This document shows, piece by piece, positions 25,475 to 34,034 of a stretch of DNA of 64,000 bases. Source of the stretch: Niallia taxi (lineage in GTDB: Bacteria; Bacillota; Bacilli; Bacillales; Cytobacillaceae). The stretch is from positions 1,364,001 to 1,428,000 of the forward strand of contig NZ_CP102590.1 of assembly GCF_032818155.1 (NCBI RefSeq). The letters are read 5' to 3'. The notes under the pieces are model-generated. The model was given only the letters and a program-made list of their open reading frames with translations. It searched no databases and had not been told where the DNA came from. Within the stretch, counting starts at the first letter, position 1. Every line of letters starts with the position of its first letter. Position numbers and translations under genes: made by a program.

Positions 25475-25602
25475 GATGTTAATCCATTAAGGATTACTGT
25501 TCTTTGAATGCTTAGCCACTAATATGGCAGCATTCCTGTAATAATTGAAAACTTAGCTTATGGAAGAAACAGGGCAGGATAATCACATAAGAACAGTCGG
25601 GC
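25475..25602 (+). repeat. Modular intergenic repeat, copy 16
   Basis: It has the hairpin GTTAATCCATTAAGGATTAC, then CCACTAATATGGCAGCATTC, CTGTAATAATTGAAAACTTA, GCTTATGGAAGAAACAGGGC and AGGATAATC, followed by another partial arm (AACAGTCGGGC). It is nearly complete and lies downstream of the immunity pair. Confidence 0.8.
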
Positions 25603-25746
25603 TCTGATGTTGCAAAGATAAAGTTTGTATGTTTAGAAAGAGTTTTTACATATATTTAGCAAGTTTACTTTTGACTTCTGGATTATTTTCATCCACAAAT
25701 AAGAAAAAATGCTAAAGAAAAAGGCGTACATATAATTGTAATCGCC
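25603..25746. other. Intergenic, no gene seen
   Basis: AT-rich sequence between a repeat copy and the 3' end of the lipoprotein gene. No clear hairpin or start signal. Confidence 0.35.
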
Positions 25747-26427
25747 TCATTGGATATTCATTATGTTTATTAATTTAATTATTTTTTCATCATCATCTGT
25801 ATCAACATACAATAGCTCAGTATCATTTATAAAAAAATCTATGTAAAACTGTTTACCAGCAGGATATTTTCCATCCCATCTATGAGGAACTTTGTATATG
25901 TTAATTGTTCCATCCCCGTTACTACTATAAGTAACTGAGCCATCCACTAAACGTGAACCAGATAAATGAACAACATCTTCTGGATAATTAGCACTTGTCT
26001 CATCGTTTGGGTTAATTGGTTCGCCTGCATTAATATGTGTAATATATAATTCATCGATGTCCTGATTTGGCCCGAGTTGCAACCAGATTCTAGCATATTC
26101 TATTTCTTGAGCAGAATACTTAGTCAATGTATTGGCTACCCTATTTTCAGATGTGTTATTAGGTTTTTGGGAATCATAATCTGATGTGGAATTCTGTTGA
26201 ATTATATCTTTATCTTTCTTTGTATTACCTATATTTTCATCTTCTGAGGGTGTAGAAGTATCCGAAGTTGAATTAGATTCATTTATTTCAGTTTCATCAT
26301 TTTTTATAGTAGATTCAGGTATTTTGGAATTATTATCAGCAGAATGCTTACTTGGATCATTTGTACAACCAAAAAGTAATAAAGTGAATAATAGCAATGA
26401 TCCCTTAAGGAGATGAACTCTTTTCAT
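25747..26427 (-). CDS. Lipoprotein with Ser/Thr/Asn-rich linker
   Basis: This protein of 226 residues has a lipoprotein signal (KGSLLLFTLLLFGC) whose Cys would carry lipid on the outer membrane face. Residues 25-95 form a low-complexity S/T/N/D/E linker, and a folded C-terminal domain follows (ARIWLQLGPNQDIDELY to DEKIIKLINIMNIQ). Similar lipoproteins with this C-terminal domain occur in Bacillus; their function is unknown to me. It is monocistronic on the minus strand. Confidence 0.8.
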   Translation of the reverse strand: MKRVHLLKGSLLLFTLLLFGCTNDPSKHSADNNSKIPESTIKNDETEINESNSTSDTSTPSEDENIGNTKKDKDIIQQNSTSDYDSQKPNNTSENRVANTLTKYSAQEIEYARIWLQLGPNQDIDELYITHINAGEPINPNDETSANYPEDVVHLSGSRLVDGSVTYSSNGDGTINIYKVPHRWDGKYPAGKQFYIDFFINDTELLYVDTDDDEKIIKLINIMNIQ

Positions 26428-26520
26428 TTAACCATTCCTTTCAATAAAATACATTAGAAGTATATCACACTAGTGTTGGGAAATGCTGTAATTAAATATT
26501 TAGATACTTTTAAGATCTTT

Positions 26521-26630
26521 TCACCATTTATAAGGTTTTAATGCTCTTTTTGCTCTGGCACTGACGTGGCAGCATTCCTGTAAGAAATGAAAAAAGATTA
26601 TGGAAGAAGATGCCGGGATAGTGGAAGAAT
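26521..26630 (+). repeat. Modular intergenic repeat, copy 17
   Basis: It reads ATAAGGTTTTAATGCTCTTT, then GGCACTGACGTGGCAGCATT, CCTGTAAGAAATGAAAAAAG and TTATGGAAGAAGATGCCGGG, ending in ATAGTGGAAG. Confidence 0.75.
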
Positions 26631-26684
26631 TTTATATATCTAAACAAAAACAATAAATTCAATTTTAAATAAAGGGTGATCCTC

Positions 26685-27077
26685 TTGAGTAAAGTGGAAT
26701 TTTCATATTTCTATGGTCAAAAACTTATTGATATTGATACAGAAAAAAGGAGTTTCCTTCGATTAATTTTTAATAACTCCCAGTTATCAGTTGAATGTCC
26801 TTGGAGATTAAGAAGTAAAAAGGAAATACTTATTGGTGAATCGGATTGTATCTCAGCTCCTGATAAATTTTCTAGATTAAGCTTGAAAAAGATAATTAAG
26901 GATAAGAAAATTGTGGAAATTAAATATTATGAACACTTATTTTTGCTTACGATTGAATTGGAGAATGGCCTATACTTTGACTTGTTTCATAGCAGTAGTT
27001 ATTTTGAAGGATGGGTTCTGCATGGGGATAACGGTGTAGATATATTTACTATGCCTGGGGGAGAAATTTCAGATTAA
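26685..27077 (+). CDS. Small protein, DUF6188-like
   Basis: This protein of 130 residues starts at TTG 26685, eight bases after AAAGGGTGAT. The features are a beta-rich core with VECPWRLRSKKEILIGE, a central KKIVEIKYYEHLFLLTIEL strand pair, and a late EGWVLHGDNGVDIF. This matches my recollection of the DUF6188 layout (PWR motif, then LfH...EGW). Function unknown; small beta-rich proteins of this type are often found near toxin/immunity loci. It is flanked by repeat copies on both sides. Confidence 0.6.
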   Translation: MSKVEFSYFYGQKLIDIDTEKRSFLRLIFNNSQLSVECPWRLRSKKEILIGESDCISAPDKFSRLSLKKIIKDKKIVEIKYYEHLFLLTIELENGLYFDLFHSSSYFEGWVLHGDNGVDIFTMPGGEISD

Positions 27078-27174
27078 CAATTTTAACTTATCATTCAATG
27101 GACTCTTTTTATTCAATACGTATTACATAAAGCAAAAAAGGAAGAACAGGCATAAATTTATATATTGTGTTAAT

Positions 27175-27293
27175 GGAGGCTATGATCCTATAAGGATTAT
27201 TGCCCTTTTGTTTTAATTTCATATGGCACTATAGTGGCAGCATTCCTGTAATAAGTGAAACCTTCTTATGGTAGAAAAAGGGAGTTTAGTTCG
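27175..27293 (+). repeat. Modular intergenic repeat, copy 18
   Basis: It has the hairpin half GGCTATGATCCTATAAGGAT, then GGCACTATAGTGGCAGCATT, CCTGTAATAAGTGAAACC, and a 3' arm degraded to GGGAGTTTAGTTCG. Confidence 0.8.
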
Positions 27294-27500
27294 ACAAGGA
27301 TAAGTGAATTTTAAACTTTATTAGCTTATTCAGGACTAAATTGATTGCTAATGTTTATACGGAAAAGTCGGCGTTATCCAGCACAGTTTCCTTATTTTCC
27401 ATAACTTAAATAATACAGCTGTATTATGAAGAAGGAGTATCGCGGTTTTTCTTGAATAAATATATAGGGGTAGATTAAACCATAAAATAAGGAGGTTTGC
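27294..27500. other. Upstream region of second CPBP gene
   Basis: No coding frame is visible. AATACAGCTGTATT near 27412 is a short palindrome that could be an operator. AAGGAGG lies directly before the next start. Confidence 0.35.
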
Positions 27501-28262
27501 ATGGAAATTTTCCTTTGGATAATGATTGTATTTGTGTTACTATATGAGCCAATTTACGGATATTATGATTTTCAGAAATTTAAGGTAAATGTCACAACAA
27601 ATCCACATGCCAGAGAGAAGTATTATATTAATTCTATTGTAGGTTTGTGGGCTCCTACTCTCTATATCATCCTCTTAGTCCTTTTCACAGAACTTACCTT
27701 TAATCAAATAGGGTTTACCTTACCTTCCATTAACACAAATGCATTTGGCCCTATTATTACCTACACCGTATTTGCCTTAACTGGTATTTATATTCTTGCT
27801 ATCCTATATTATATGATAGGATACCATGTCAGTATTAATATTCGTACAAAATTCACCGAAGCAAAAAACAGAGAAAAAGAAAAATCAGAGTACCTCGCAA
27901 TAATGCCTGTAAGCAAAAGAGAGAAGAAGTTATGGAATTACGTTTCTATTACGGCTGGACTTACGGAAGAAATAATATACAGAGGCTTTTTAATCTTTGC
28001 TTTTTCTTATTTTTTCCCAAACCTGTCCGTTTGGTTTGTTGTCATTTTTGCGTCTCTTTTGTTCGGACTTGCTCATACGTATCAGGGGCTATTATCAGGC
28101 GTATTGCGGACAGCAATAGTTGGCTTGATTTTCTCCGTTTTATATATGGGACTTAATTCAATTATCCCCCTTATTCTTCTTCATTTCTTAATAGATTATA
28201 TGGCAAAGCTTGGGGAGGATGAAAATTCTATTCAAGATTCTCGAATTACAAAAATCCCATAA
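27501..28262 (+). CDS. CPBP family intramembrane metalloprotease
   Basis: This protein of 253 residues has about seven membrane helices. The catalytic motifs are all present: EE..R in GLTEEIIYRGFL, F...H in LLFGLAHTYQG, and a last His in LLHFLIDY. It is distinct from the CPBP protein at 580-1413. It may mature or degrade membrane-bound peptides or give bacteriocin immunity; its target is unknown. AAGGAGG precedes ATG 27501. It is isolated between a repeat copy and a dead hydrolase gene. Confidence 0.88.
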   Translation: MEIFLWIMIVFVLLYEPIYGYYDFQKFKVNVTTNPHAREKYYINSIVGLWAPTLYIILLVLFTELTFNQIGFTLPSINTNAFGPIITYTVFALTGIYILAILYYMIGYHVSINIRTKFTEAKNREKEKSEYLAIMPVSKREKKLWNYVSITAGLTEEIIYRGFLIFAFSYFFPNLSVWFVVIFASLLFGLAHTYQGLLSGVLRTAIVGLIFSVLYMGLNSIIPLILLHFLIDYMAKLGEDENSIQDSRITKIP

Positions 28263-28283
28263 CTAAGTATGGGGCTTTTATTA

Positions 28284-28835
28284 TAGAAGACTTAATTCAC
28301 TCAAAATCTGCTCTTTCGTAAGGATAGTCGCAAATTCATGATTGGGAATGGACTGGACTCTGCATCATAAATATTTACCTAAATGCTCAGTGGTTTCAAA
28401 TGCAGCTGCAGCATCCGATACTAGGAAAGTGTGATAGCCCAAATTTCCACTCATACGCGTCGTAGAAGATATACAGCGCTGCGTTGAAGGGCCTGTTATA
28501 ACGACAGATTTATTAGTTGAACTTTAAGATATGTTTCAAAACCCGTATCAATTTAGGCGCTGTTTATATTTTTTTGAAATACAGTATCCATTTCTCTTGG
28601 ACTTATTGTGTCTTTAAATTGTGTTCCAACTTTATTTTTATAATGAAGGGAGAATCCGGCTGACAGACATATGCTGAGAAAAAATGATTCGGCCATTCCT
28701 ATTTCTCCATTCAGATAGAAGCCGTGCTATATTTATTTTTGCCTGTGGAATATTTCGCTTACCCAAATACGGGTCGTCAAATCCTTTTTGGACATCTAAT
28801 ACAATAAGTGCTGGCAGTTCTTTAGTGTTCGCCAA
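28284..28835 (-). pseudogene. Isochorismatase-like cysteine hydrolase, broken
   Basis: On the minus strand an intact start (ELPALIVLDVQKGFDDPYLG, with the first catalytic Asp) runs to IIFSQHMS and then shifts frame and stops at 28638. Further along, other frames still read GPSTQRCISSTTRMSGNLGY, which contains the catalytic Cys, and HTFLVSDAAAAFET. Together they cover a complete isochorismatase-fold hydrolase of about 180 residues with several frameshifts. The gene is dead. Confidence 0.7.
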
Positions 28836-29143
28836 ATAGTTATTTTATTAGTTTTCACTGTTGAAAGCATTTCGCTACAAGAAAGTGCATGATTGTAACG
28901 GAAGAGAGTGTCTACAACATCTAATGAAAAAATTAGAGTTGTGAGCAAAGAAACTGATAATTATTTTTATTCAATAAGACAGCTAAAGAATTACAGATTG
29001 AAGATGGTGGTTACTCATTTGTCGAAGGAATAGGAATTGGTTTATCCCTTTACCTTATAAACCATACTACGAAAAATAAGGTAAGGGCGATGATTCTAAT
29101 AATCGATTTAGTACTTTAATTAATTAAATTAATATTAAATACT
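28836..29143. other. Gene-free stretch, probably degraded DNA
   Basis: Short fragments of open frame occur, but no start signal, no full domain and no hairpin terminator can be supported. Confidence 0.4.
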
Positions 29144-29220
29144 TTACTTAAACAAGGGCATTGATCCATTAAGGATTAATGCTTTTTCTTTAGAACTAAC
29201 GTGGCAGTTTAATTTAAGTT
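29144..29220 (+). repeat. Modular intergenic repeat, copy 19
   Basis: It has the 5' arm ACTTAAACAAGGGC, then hairpin GCATTGATCC/GGATTAATGC before a T5 run, then GAACTAACGTGGCAGTTTAA. It is a short form in which the embedded hairpin is a good terminator. Confidence 0.75.
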
Positions 29221-29413
29221 TACTATTTCACAAACTAATGAATTTATAAAATAAAAATCACTGTATAATAAAGTTAGTAGCTTTTCTAACTGTAGGAAAA
29301 TATGGTTGAAGTATATGGATTGTAGAGGAAAAAGTTACAAACAAATCTTAGATGAATCAGGGCATCATATGAAATGAATTTTTAAGTGAAGGATTACGAG
29401 AAGAGGTAAAAAA

Positions 29414-29569
29414 ATGTTTGATGTTGGTATAAGCATATATTCCCCATACGTTAAAACTTTTAGTCCGGTGGATTTCAATTGTAAACTTTTTAGAAACATA
29501 CTCATAAGTAAGGTCTCTAAGAAAGAGATTTTCAGTAATTGTACGCAAGTTGATTTTAATAAATGTTAA
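29414..29569 (+). CDS. Possible 51-residue protein
   Basis: A frame from ATG 29414 to TAA 29567-29569 follows AGAAGAGGTAAA. The product is mixed in character (FDVGISIYSPYVKTFSPVDF at the start, NCTQVDFNKC at the end) with three cysteines. I do not recognise it, and the surrounding DNA is degraded, so it may be a remnant. Confidence 0.35.
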   Translation: MFDVGISIYSPYVKTFSPVDFNCKLFRNILISKVSKKEIFSNCTQVDFNKC

Positions 29570-29651
29570 CAAGAGATATAGTCAAAAGATTAACTAGATT
29601 TTATATAGTGTTTAAAGGGAAATATTTTATAAAGGAGTAGTTTATATTTAT

Positions 29652-29950
29652 ATGAAAAATAAAGTTTTATAATTCTTTTCAGCGTATGCTGTAGTTTTCT
29701 TCATTGCTATTCCAGTGTGTACACGTAACAGTACACTCTTCAGAGTAGTAGAGGCTTGGGAGACATATACAGTAAAATACCTGTTGAAAAGGAAGTACTT
29801 CTAAGGTAACGCTTAAAATACCGGAAAATGTAAACTTTGAAATGTATGAGCCGGTAAATGGGATGGAAAGTAACCACCGAAACTAATGATAGTGATAAAG
29901 TAACCTCTATTCTAGGGGAAGCATTTCATACTATGCTGATGGTAGCATAG
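29652..29950 (+). pseudogene. YcnI-like (DUF1775) secreted protein, decayed
   Basis: Pieces in different frames read as a signal-like start (FFSAYAVVFFIAIPVC), then AWETYTVKYL, then VTLKIPENVNFEMYEPVNG, and then TNDSDKVTSI. The order and wording match the YcnI-type copper-related extracellular domain (a KVTLKIPE..VEP.GW pattern), but stops and frameshifts interrupt it. No ycnJ or ycnK partner is present. Confidence 0.5.
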
Positions 29951-30108
29951 TAGAGTTAGACAGGAGTCTTAAGGAGGATTTATTTTTTATTCTGTATATT
30001 AGTGCTACTATAGGAAAGGGGTTAAATCTATTCGAGTTTATCTCCATTTAACTTTACCGGTTTCTAATTTTAGTCTACAAAAATCCACTTATTCTTCTAA
30101 AATTTTAA

Positions 30109-30708
30109 CTATTTTTCAGGATGTTCATAATTCCATAAAGTGAGGATGGAATCTATAGGTTCAGTTCCATTAGCAACAGCATTTACTTTATCAATAAATT
30201 TTTCGTGTATCAAATATTGTAGTGGTTGGTCTACCTTATTGAAATACTTAAAAGCCTCTTTTGCCATGTTATCCCACTCTTTATAATAAGTTAAATAGTC
30301 ATTTGAATACACTCTTGTTCTTGATGATCCTTCTGCTGGTGGACTTTCAAACTTTTCGTCGCCACCCAACGTTCCATAATCACATGTTAATTGTTCGCCA
30401 GGTTGAATGTCTCTAGCTGCTAACTCAAAGTCATATGCTGTATCTACAATATTTGGATTAAAACTATGATTAATATACTTTGCGTGATCCCAATTAAGAA
30501 CATACTCGATGTCATTATCTTCATATGCGTATTTATATATTACCTTTTTTCGTGCATCATCAAGACTTTCAATATACTCTTTTTTTAGAATGATATCTAA
30601 TTCATCTTTAATCCAGGTAATGGTTCCTTTAGGGATTAATTTTGTTGCAAACAGACCAACGCCTATTTCCTCACTTACGAACCGAATTTCTGTATCAGGG
30701 TGCATCAT
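30109..30708 (-). CDS. SET-domain protein (putative protein-lysine methyltransferase)
   Basis: This protein of 199 residues has the compact SET fold: GVGLFATKLIPKGTITW near the start, the YINHSFNPN motif of the SAM/lysine pocket, and the ELAARDIQPGEQLTCDYG segment ending in the catalytic-region Tyr. SET enzymes methylate lysines using SAM. Some bacteria carry stand-alone short forms with unknown targets. A C-terminal helical part of about 70 residues follows. AAGGAGG lies nine bases before ATG 30708. It is divergent from a saccharopine-dehydrogenase-like gene 260 bp away, which may or may not be functionally linked. Confidence 0.82.
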   Translation of the reverse strand: MMHPDTEIRFVSEEIGVGLFATKLIPKGTITWIKDELDIILKKEYIESLDDARKKVIYKYAYEDNDIEYVLNWDHAKYINHSFNPNIVDTAYDFELAARDIQPGEQLTCDYGTLGGDEKFESPPAEGSSRTRVYSNDYLTYYKEWDNMAKEAFKYFNKVDQPLQYLIHEKFIDKVNAVANGTEPIDSILTLWNYEHPEK

Positions 30709-30968
30709 GGTTTTATTCCTCCTTAAAATAGTGGGAATTTTCAGCTAATATTCACTGACTAACATATTTATGTAAATAGTTATCGATAGGAGTAGACTCT
30801 AATCATGTGTCCATTACATTTTTTTAATTCAATATTAAAATAAGTATTTATTCCTACTTAAAAAATTTATTTTATGATACTGATAGACAAGGGCCGTCAC
30901 CGGTTTACTTATTGTTCATATGCTATTAAATCTAAACTTAGATAATTTACTTTCAAAGGATGAATGAT

Positions 30969-32231
30969 ATGCGTGATATTGGTGGAGCAATTTCAATTTT
31001 TGGAAGTGCTGGTGGTGTTGCGAGGGCATTGTTGTCTTTGTTAAATAAATCTATTACAGACTCAACTGATCCACTACACAAATTTTCAAAGCAAAGTATG
31101 TTGCACTTAATTGATATAAAACAAAAGGATATTGCTTACTACAATGAAATATGTCCTAATTTGATTAATCAAATAGTTCTAAAACAGATCGATCTTACAG
31201 ACTTAAAAGAGGTACGTAAACATATCTCCGAAACTGAAACTTCGTTAATTGTTGACTTATCTTGGGCAGATACAATAGATATTCTAGATATATGCAACGA
31301 ATTTGGGGTTTTTTACGTAAATTCAGCTTTAGAAAATATAGAAGTAAATGAAGACGAAAATCTAAAAGGATTTACTTTACTAGAACGTTTTTATCGATTT
31401 GAAAATGCTAAAAATAGGTTTACAAATATGAAAGGGATAGTGTGTTCTGGAATGAATCCTGGGGTTGTGCAATGGATGGCTTATTCCATAATGGCCATGC
31501 ATCCTAATGAAAAACCACTAGCATGTTATATTGTCGAAAAAGATACCACGTTCTACAAGGATAAGTCACTTCTGGACAAGGATATTATATATTCTACCTG
31601 GTCACCTGAGTGTTTTTTAGATGAGGCAATATTAAACTATCCGATGATAGTTAAGGGAAAAGTGCCTCTTCATCTATATAAAGAGGTTTATGCTCAAGAA
31701 TTTAAGGTTACATTAGGGGATACCCAATTTTATGGATGTTTAATGCCACATGAGGAAGTTTTGAGTTTAGGAACCCTTTATGATATGGAAACTGGGTTTA
31801 TATATAAAGTAAACGATTATACAACACAAATAATCCGGGATAATCTTGGATGTACAGACGATTTATTGAATTGGAATTTAAAAGTTTTAGATCCTTCGGA
31901 GGCTGAATTAGAGGGTGAAGACCTGGTAGGAGTTCTACTTGTATACAAGGACAAAGAGCGATATATGTATAATGTTATGAACAGTCAATTTACATTTGAA
32001 AAATATGGAATAAACGCTACTTATATACAGGTTGCTTGTGGTGTTTATGCAGGGATTTGTACGTTGTTATTAGATAAAATTTCGAATGGTGTATTTTATG
32101 TCGAAGAATTGCTGGAAAAAGATAAGAGCGCTGGTTACGGTAAATATATCACTCAATATATGAAAGAATTTGTAATAGGTGTGAACCAAGGGTCTGATGG
32201 TCTTATTTTAGACAGAATGAAAAAAGTTTGA
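30969..32231 (+). CDS. Saccharopine dehydrogenase-like / homospermidine-synthase-like oxidoreductase
   Basis: This protein of 420 residues has an N-terminal Rossmann motif (AISIFGSAGGVARALLSLL). The conserved CSGMNPGVVQWMAYSIM segment is of the kind found in saccharopine dehydrogenase C-lobes and homospermidine synthases. Such enzymes form or cleave secondary amines using NAD(P). The C-terminal part (YIQVACGVYAGICTLLLD) is also typical. ATG 30969 is used, since AAAGG precedes it by nine bases. No lysine or polyamine pathway genes are adjacent, so the substrate is open. Confidence 0.72.
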   Translation: MRDIGGAISIFGSAGGVARALLSLLNKSITDSTDPLHKFSKQSMLHLIDIKQKDIAYYNEICPNLINQIVLKQIDLTDLKEVRKHISETETSLIVDLSWADTIDILDICNEFGVFYVNSALENIEVNEDENLKGFTLLERFYRFENAKNRFTNMKGIVCSGMNPGVVQWMAYSIMAMHPNEKPLACYIVEKDTTFYKDKSLLDKDIIYSTWSPECFLDEAILNYPMIVKGKVPLHLYKEVYAQEFKVTLGDTQFYGCLMPHEEVLSLGTLYDMETGFIYKVNDYTTQIIRDNLGCTDDLLNWNLKVLDPSEAELEGEDLVGVLLVYKDKERYMYNVMNSQFTFEKYGINATYIQVACGVYAGICTLLLDKISNGVFYVEELLEKDKSAGYGKYITQYMKEFVIGVNQGSDGLILDRMKKV

Positions 32232-32373
32232 AGTAATAAAGAAGTACAAAAAGATTTCCCAGGCGGTAAACAAGCATTAGGAAAAACGCCTTTGGAATGC
32301 ACAAAACGGGTGATTCTGTTAGTAGTGTACCCTTTATAAAGAAACTTGATTAATAAAGGGAATCAGTTTTGTA
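32232..32373. other. Intergenic, no gene seen
   Basis: Short open fragments only. Nothing with a start signal before the repeat copy. Confidence 0.35.
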
Positions 32374-32452
32374 GGGGTATTAATCCAGTAAGGATTAATG
32401 CTTCTTTATTACTCTGGTAATAATGTGGCAGCATTCCTGTAATAACTGAAAA
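32374..32452 (+). repeat. Modular intergenic repeat, copy 20, cut by IS110 copy 2
   Basis: It has the hairpin TTAATCCAGTAAGGATTAAT, then GTAATAATGTGGCAGCATTC, then CTGTAATAACTGAAAA, where the IS110 element starts. The break point is the same as for IS110 copy 1. Confidence 0.8.
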
Positions 32453-32470
32453 TGCGGTTTGAAAGAAAAA

Positions 32471-32541
32471 AGACCTCTTGATAAGATAAATGTGTCCTGA
32501 GCCAGCCAGCTAAAAGGGACAAAATATCTATTCTGAGGTCT
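32471..32541 (+). promoter_or_regulatory. IS110 left-end hairpin over the ribosome binding site (copy 2)
   Basis: AGACCTC and GAGGTCT close a stem that hides the GAGGT ribosome binding site. The inner TGTCC/GGACA pairs are kept. The inner palindrome of copy 1 is altered here to AGCCAGCCAGCT. Confidence 0.55.
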
Positions 32542-32545
32542 CATC

Positions 32546-33841
32546 ATGAGTTATAACCAAAATCATAAAATAGCTCAAATTACACCTAAAACCTTAGTGA
32601 TTGGAATTGATATTGCCAAACATCATCACGTAGCTAGAGCACAGGATTATCGTGGAATAGAGCTAGGTTCTACTTGTTTTTTTGATAATACTCATGAAGG
32701 ATTTAGGACTTTTATTAATTGGATTAATCAAATAAAAGAGTCATACGAAATGGAGTCTGTCATTACTGGAATGGAGCCAACAGACCATTACTGGCTTAAT
32801 TTAGCTCATATTCTAAAGGATGAACAGATTAAATTTGTAACAGTCAACCCTTTACACGTCAAGCACAGTAAGGAGCTAGACGATAACTCTCCAACTAAGA
32901 ATGATATTAAAGATGCAAAAGTCATTGCACAACTAGTCAAAGACGGTAGATACGCCGAACCAAGTATACCACAAGGGGTTTTCGCGGAACTGCGTGTGGC
33001 TAAGAAATTACGCGATCTATTAAATGTAGACTTACAAATTGTGCAGGGGCAAGTACACAACTGGATTGATCGATACTTTCCAGAGTTTTTTACCGTCTTT
33101 AAAAGTTGGGAAGGAAAGGCAGCTATTCATTTATTAAAGCTTGAAGCATTACCGGAAGAACTGGTGAGATATACAGAAGAAGAATTACTAGAATACCTTA
33201 GGCAAGCAGTGAAACGTAGTATAGGGATTAAGAAGATTCAAGCTTTAAAAGAAGCCGCCAATCGCTCGATTGGCATTCGTCAGGGTGCCATGATGGCTAA
33301 AATGGAATTAAGAACGTTAATTCAAAAGTATGAACTCATTCAAGCCAAGTTCGAAGAGCTTGACCAAACTCTGGATACACTACTTCAAGATATTCCAGGC
33401 GTTGAACAAATGTTAGAGATAACAGGAATTGGACGCGATACAGTGGGGGGGTTCTTCGCTGAAGTAGGCGATTTGAGTGAATACAATCATCCTCGTCAAA
33501 TAACCAAATTGGCAGGACTTAGCTTAAAAGAAAATACATCAGGTAAGCATAAAGGGAGAACTAGAATAACCAAACGTGGTCGAAAGAAATTACGAGCATT
33601 GTTATTTCGGGCATCTATGATTCTAGTAGCCAAGAACAAGGCCTTTAAAGCTCTACATCATCACTACACAACGAGACCTGACAATCCGTTGAAAATGATG
33701 CAGTCTTTAATTGCTTTTTGTAATAAACTTATACGTATTCTCTTTTCAATTTGGAAGAAGCAGTTTGTGTTTCAGGAAGAAAAGATGTTAAAGGACATCC
33801 CCCATATGCATGCATTTATTCAAGAATCAATAGCAGCTTAA
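32546..33841 (+). CDS. IS110-family transposase (DEDD recombinase)
   Basis: This intact protein of 431 residues has an N-terminal RuvC-like DEDD domain, visible in VIGIDIAKHHHVARA, GMEPTDHYW and DAKVIAQLVKDGRY. A central helical coiled region follows. The C-terminal Tnp domain has ITGIGRDTVGGFFAEVGDLS and the SGKHKGRTRITKRGRKKLRA stretch that holds the family's serine. IS110 enzymes recombine DNA with the help of a bridge RNA made from the element's noncoding end. ATG 32546 follows GAGGT. This is the only apparently active transposase in the window. Confidence 0.93.
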   Translation: MSYNQNHKIAQITPKTLVIGIDIAKHHHVARAQDYRGIELGSTCFFDNTHEGFRTFINWINQIKESYEMESVITGMEPTDHYWLNLAHILKDEQIKFVTVNPLHVKHSKELDDNSPTKNDIKDAKVIAQLVKDGRYAEPSIPQGVFAELRVAKKLRDLLNVDLQIVQGQVHNWIDRYFPEFFTVFKSWEGKAAIHLLKLEALPEELVRYTEEELLEYLRQAVKRSIGIKKIQALKEAANRSIGIRQGAMMAKMELRTLIQKYELIQAKFEELDQTLDTLLQDIPGVEQMLEITGIGRDTVGGFFAEVGDLSEYNHPRQITKLAGLSLKENTSGKHKGRTRITKRGRKKLRALLFRASMILVAKNKAFKALHHHYTTRPDNPLKMMQSLIAFCNKLIRILFSIWKKQFVFQEEKMLKDIPHMHAFIQESIAA

Positions 33842-33902
33842 TCACTATAAAAACTAACTTTTAACAAATAGATTTAAATAGATGAACAGACAAAATAAGC
33901 AT

Positions 33903-33967
33903 GGGATTAGTCGGCAACGGAACTAAAGTAAGGACAATGATCCTGCGTGGCAGCATGACCGACATCC
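33903..33967 (+). ncRNA. Candidate bridge-RNA-like stem-loop in IS110 right end (copy 2)
   Basis: GGAT and GTCGG pair with CCGAC and ATCC around an internal loop capped by an AGGA/TCCT hairpin. The right strand of the loop contains GTGGCAGCAT, identical to ten bases of the modular repeat next to this insertion. The stem is the same as in copy 1, while the loop differs. The role as guide is inferred. Confidence 0.45.
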
Positions 33968-34034
33968 ACCTTATGGAAAGGTTGAACGAAGGAATGTAGG
34001 AGCGTAGACTCTGTGAGACTTGGGAGGGGTCTAT

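Larger units (their letters stand above)
32453..34028 (+). mobile_element. IS110-family element, copy 2 (intact)
   Basis: It is nearly identical to the copy at 2263-3830 and about 1.58 kb long. It lacks long terminal inverted repeats. It carries one intact transposase gene, a structured left end of 93 bp and a structured right end of 187 bp. The left flank is the modular repeat. The right flank is the start of an unrelated broken gene, with no sign of the missing half of the repeat. Confidence 0.88.
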
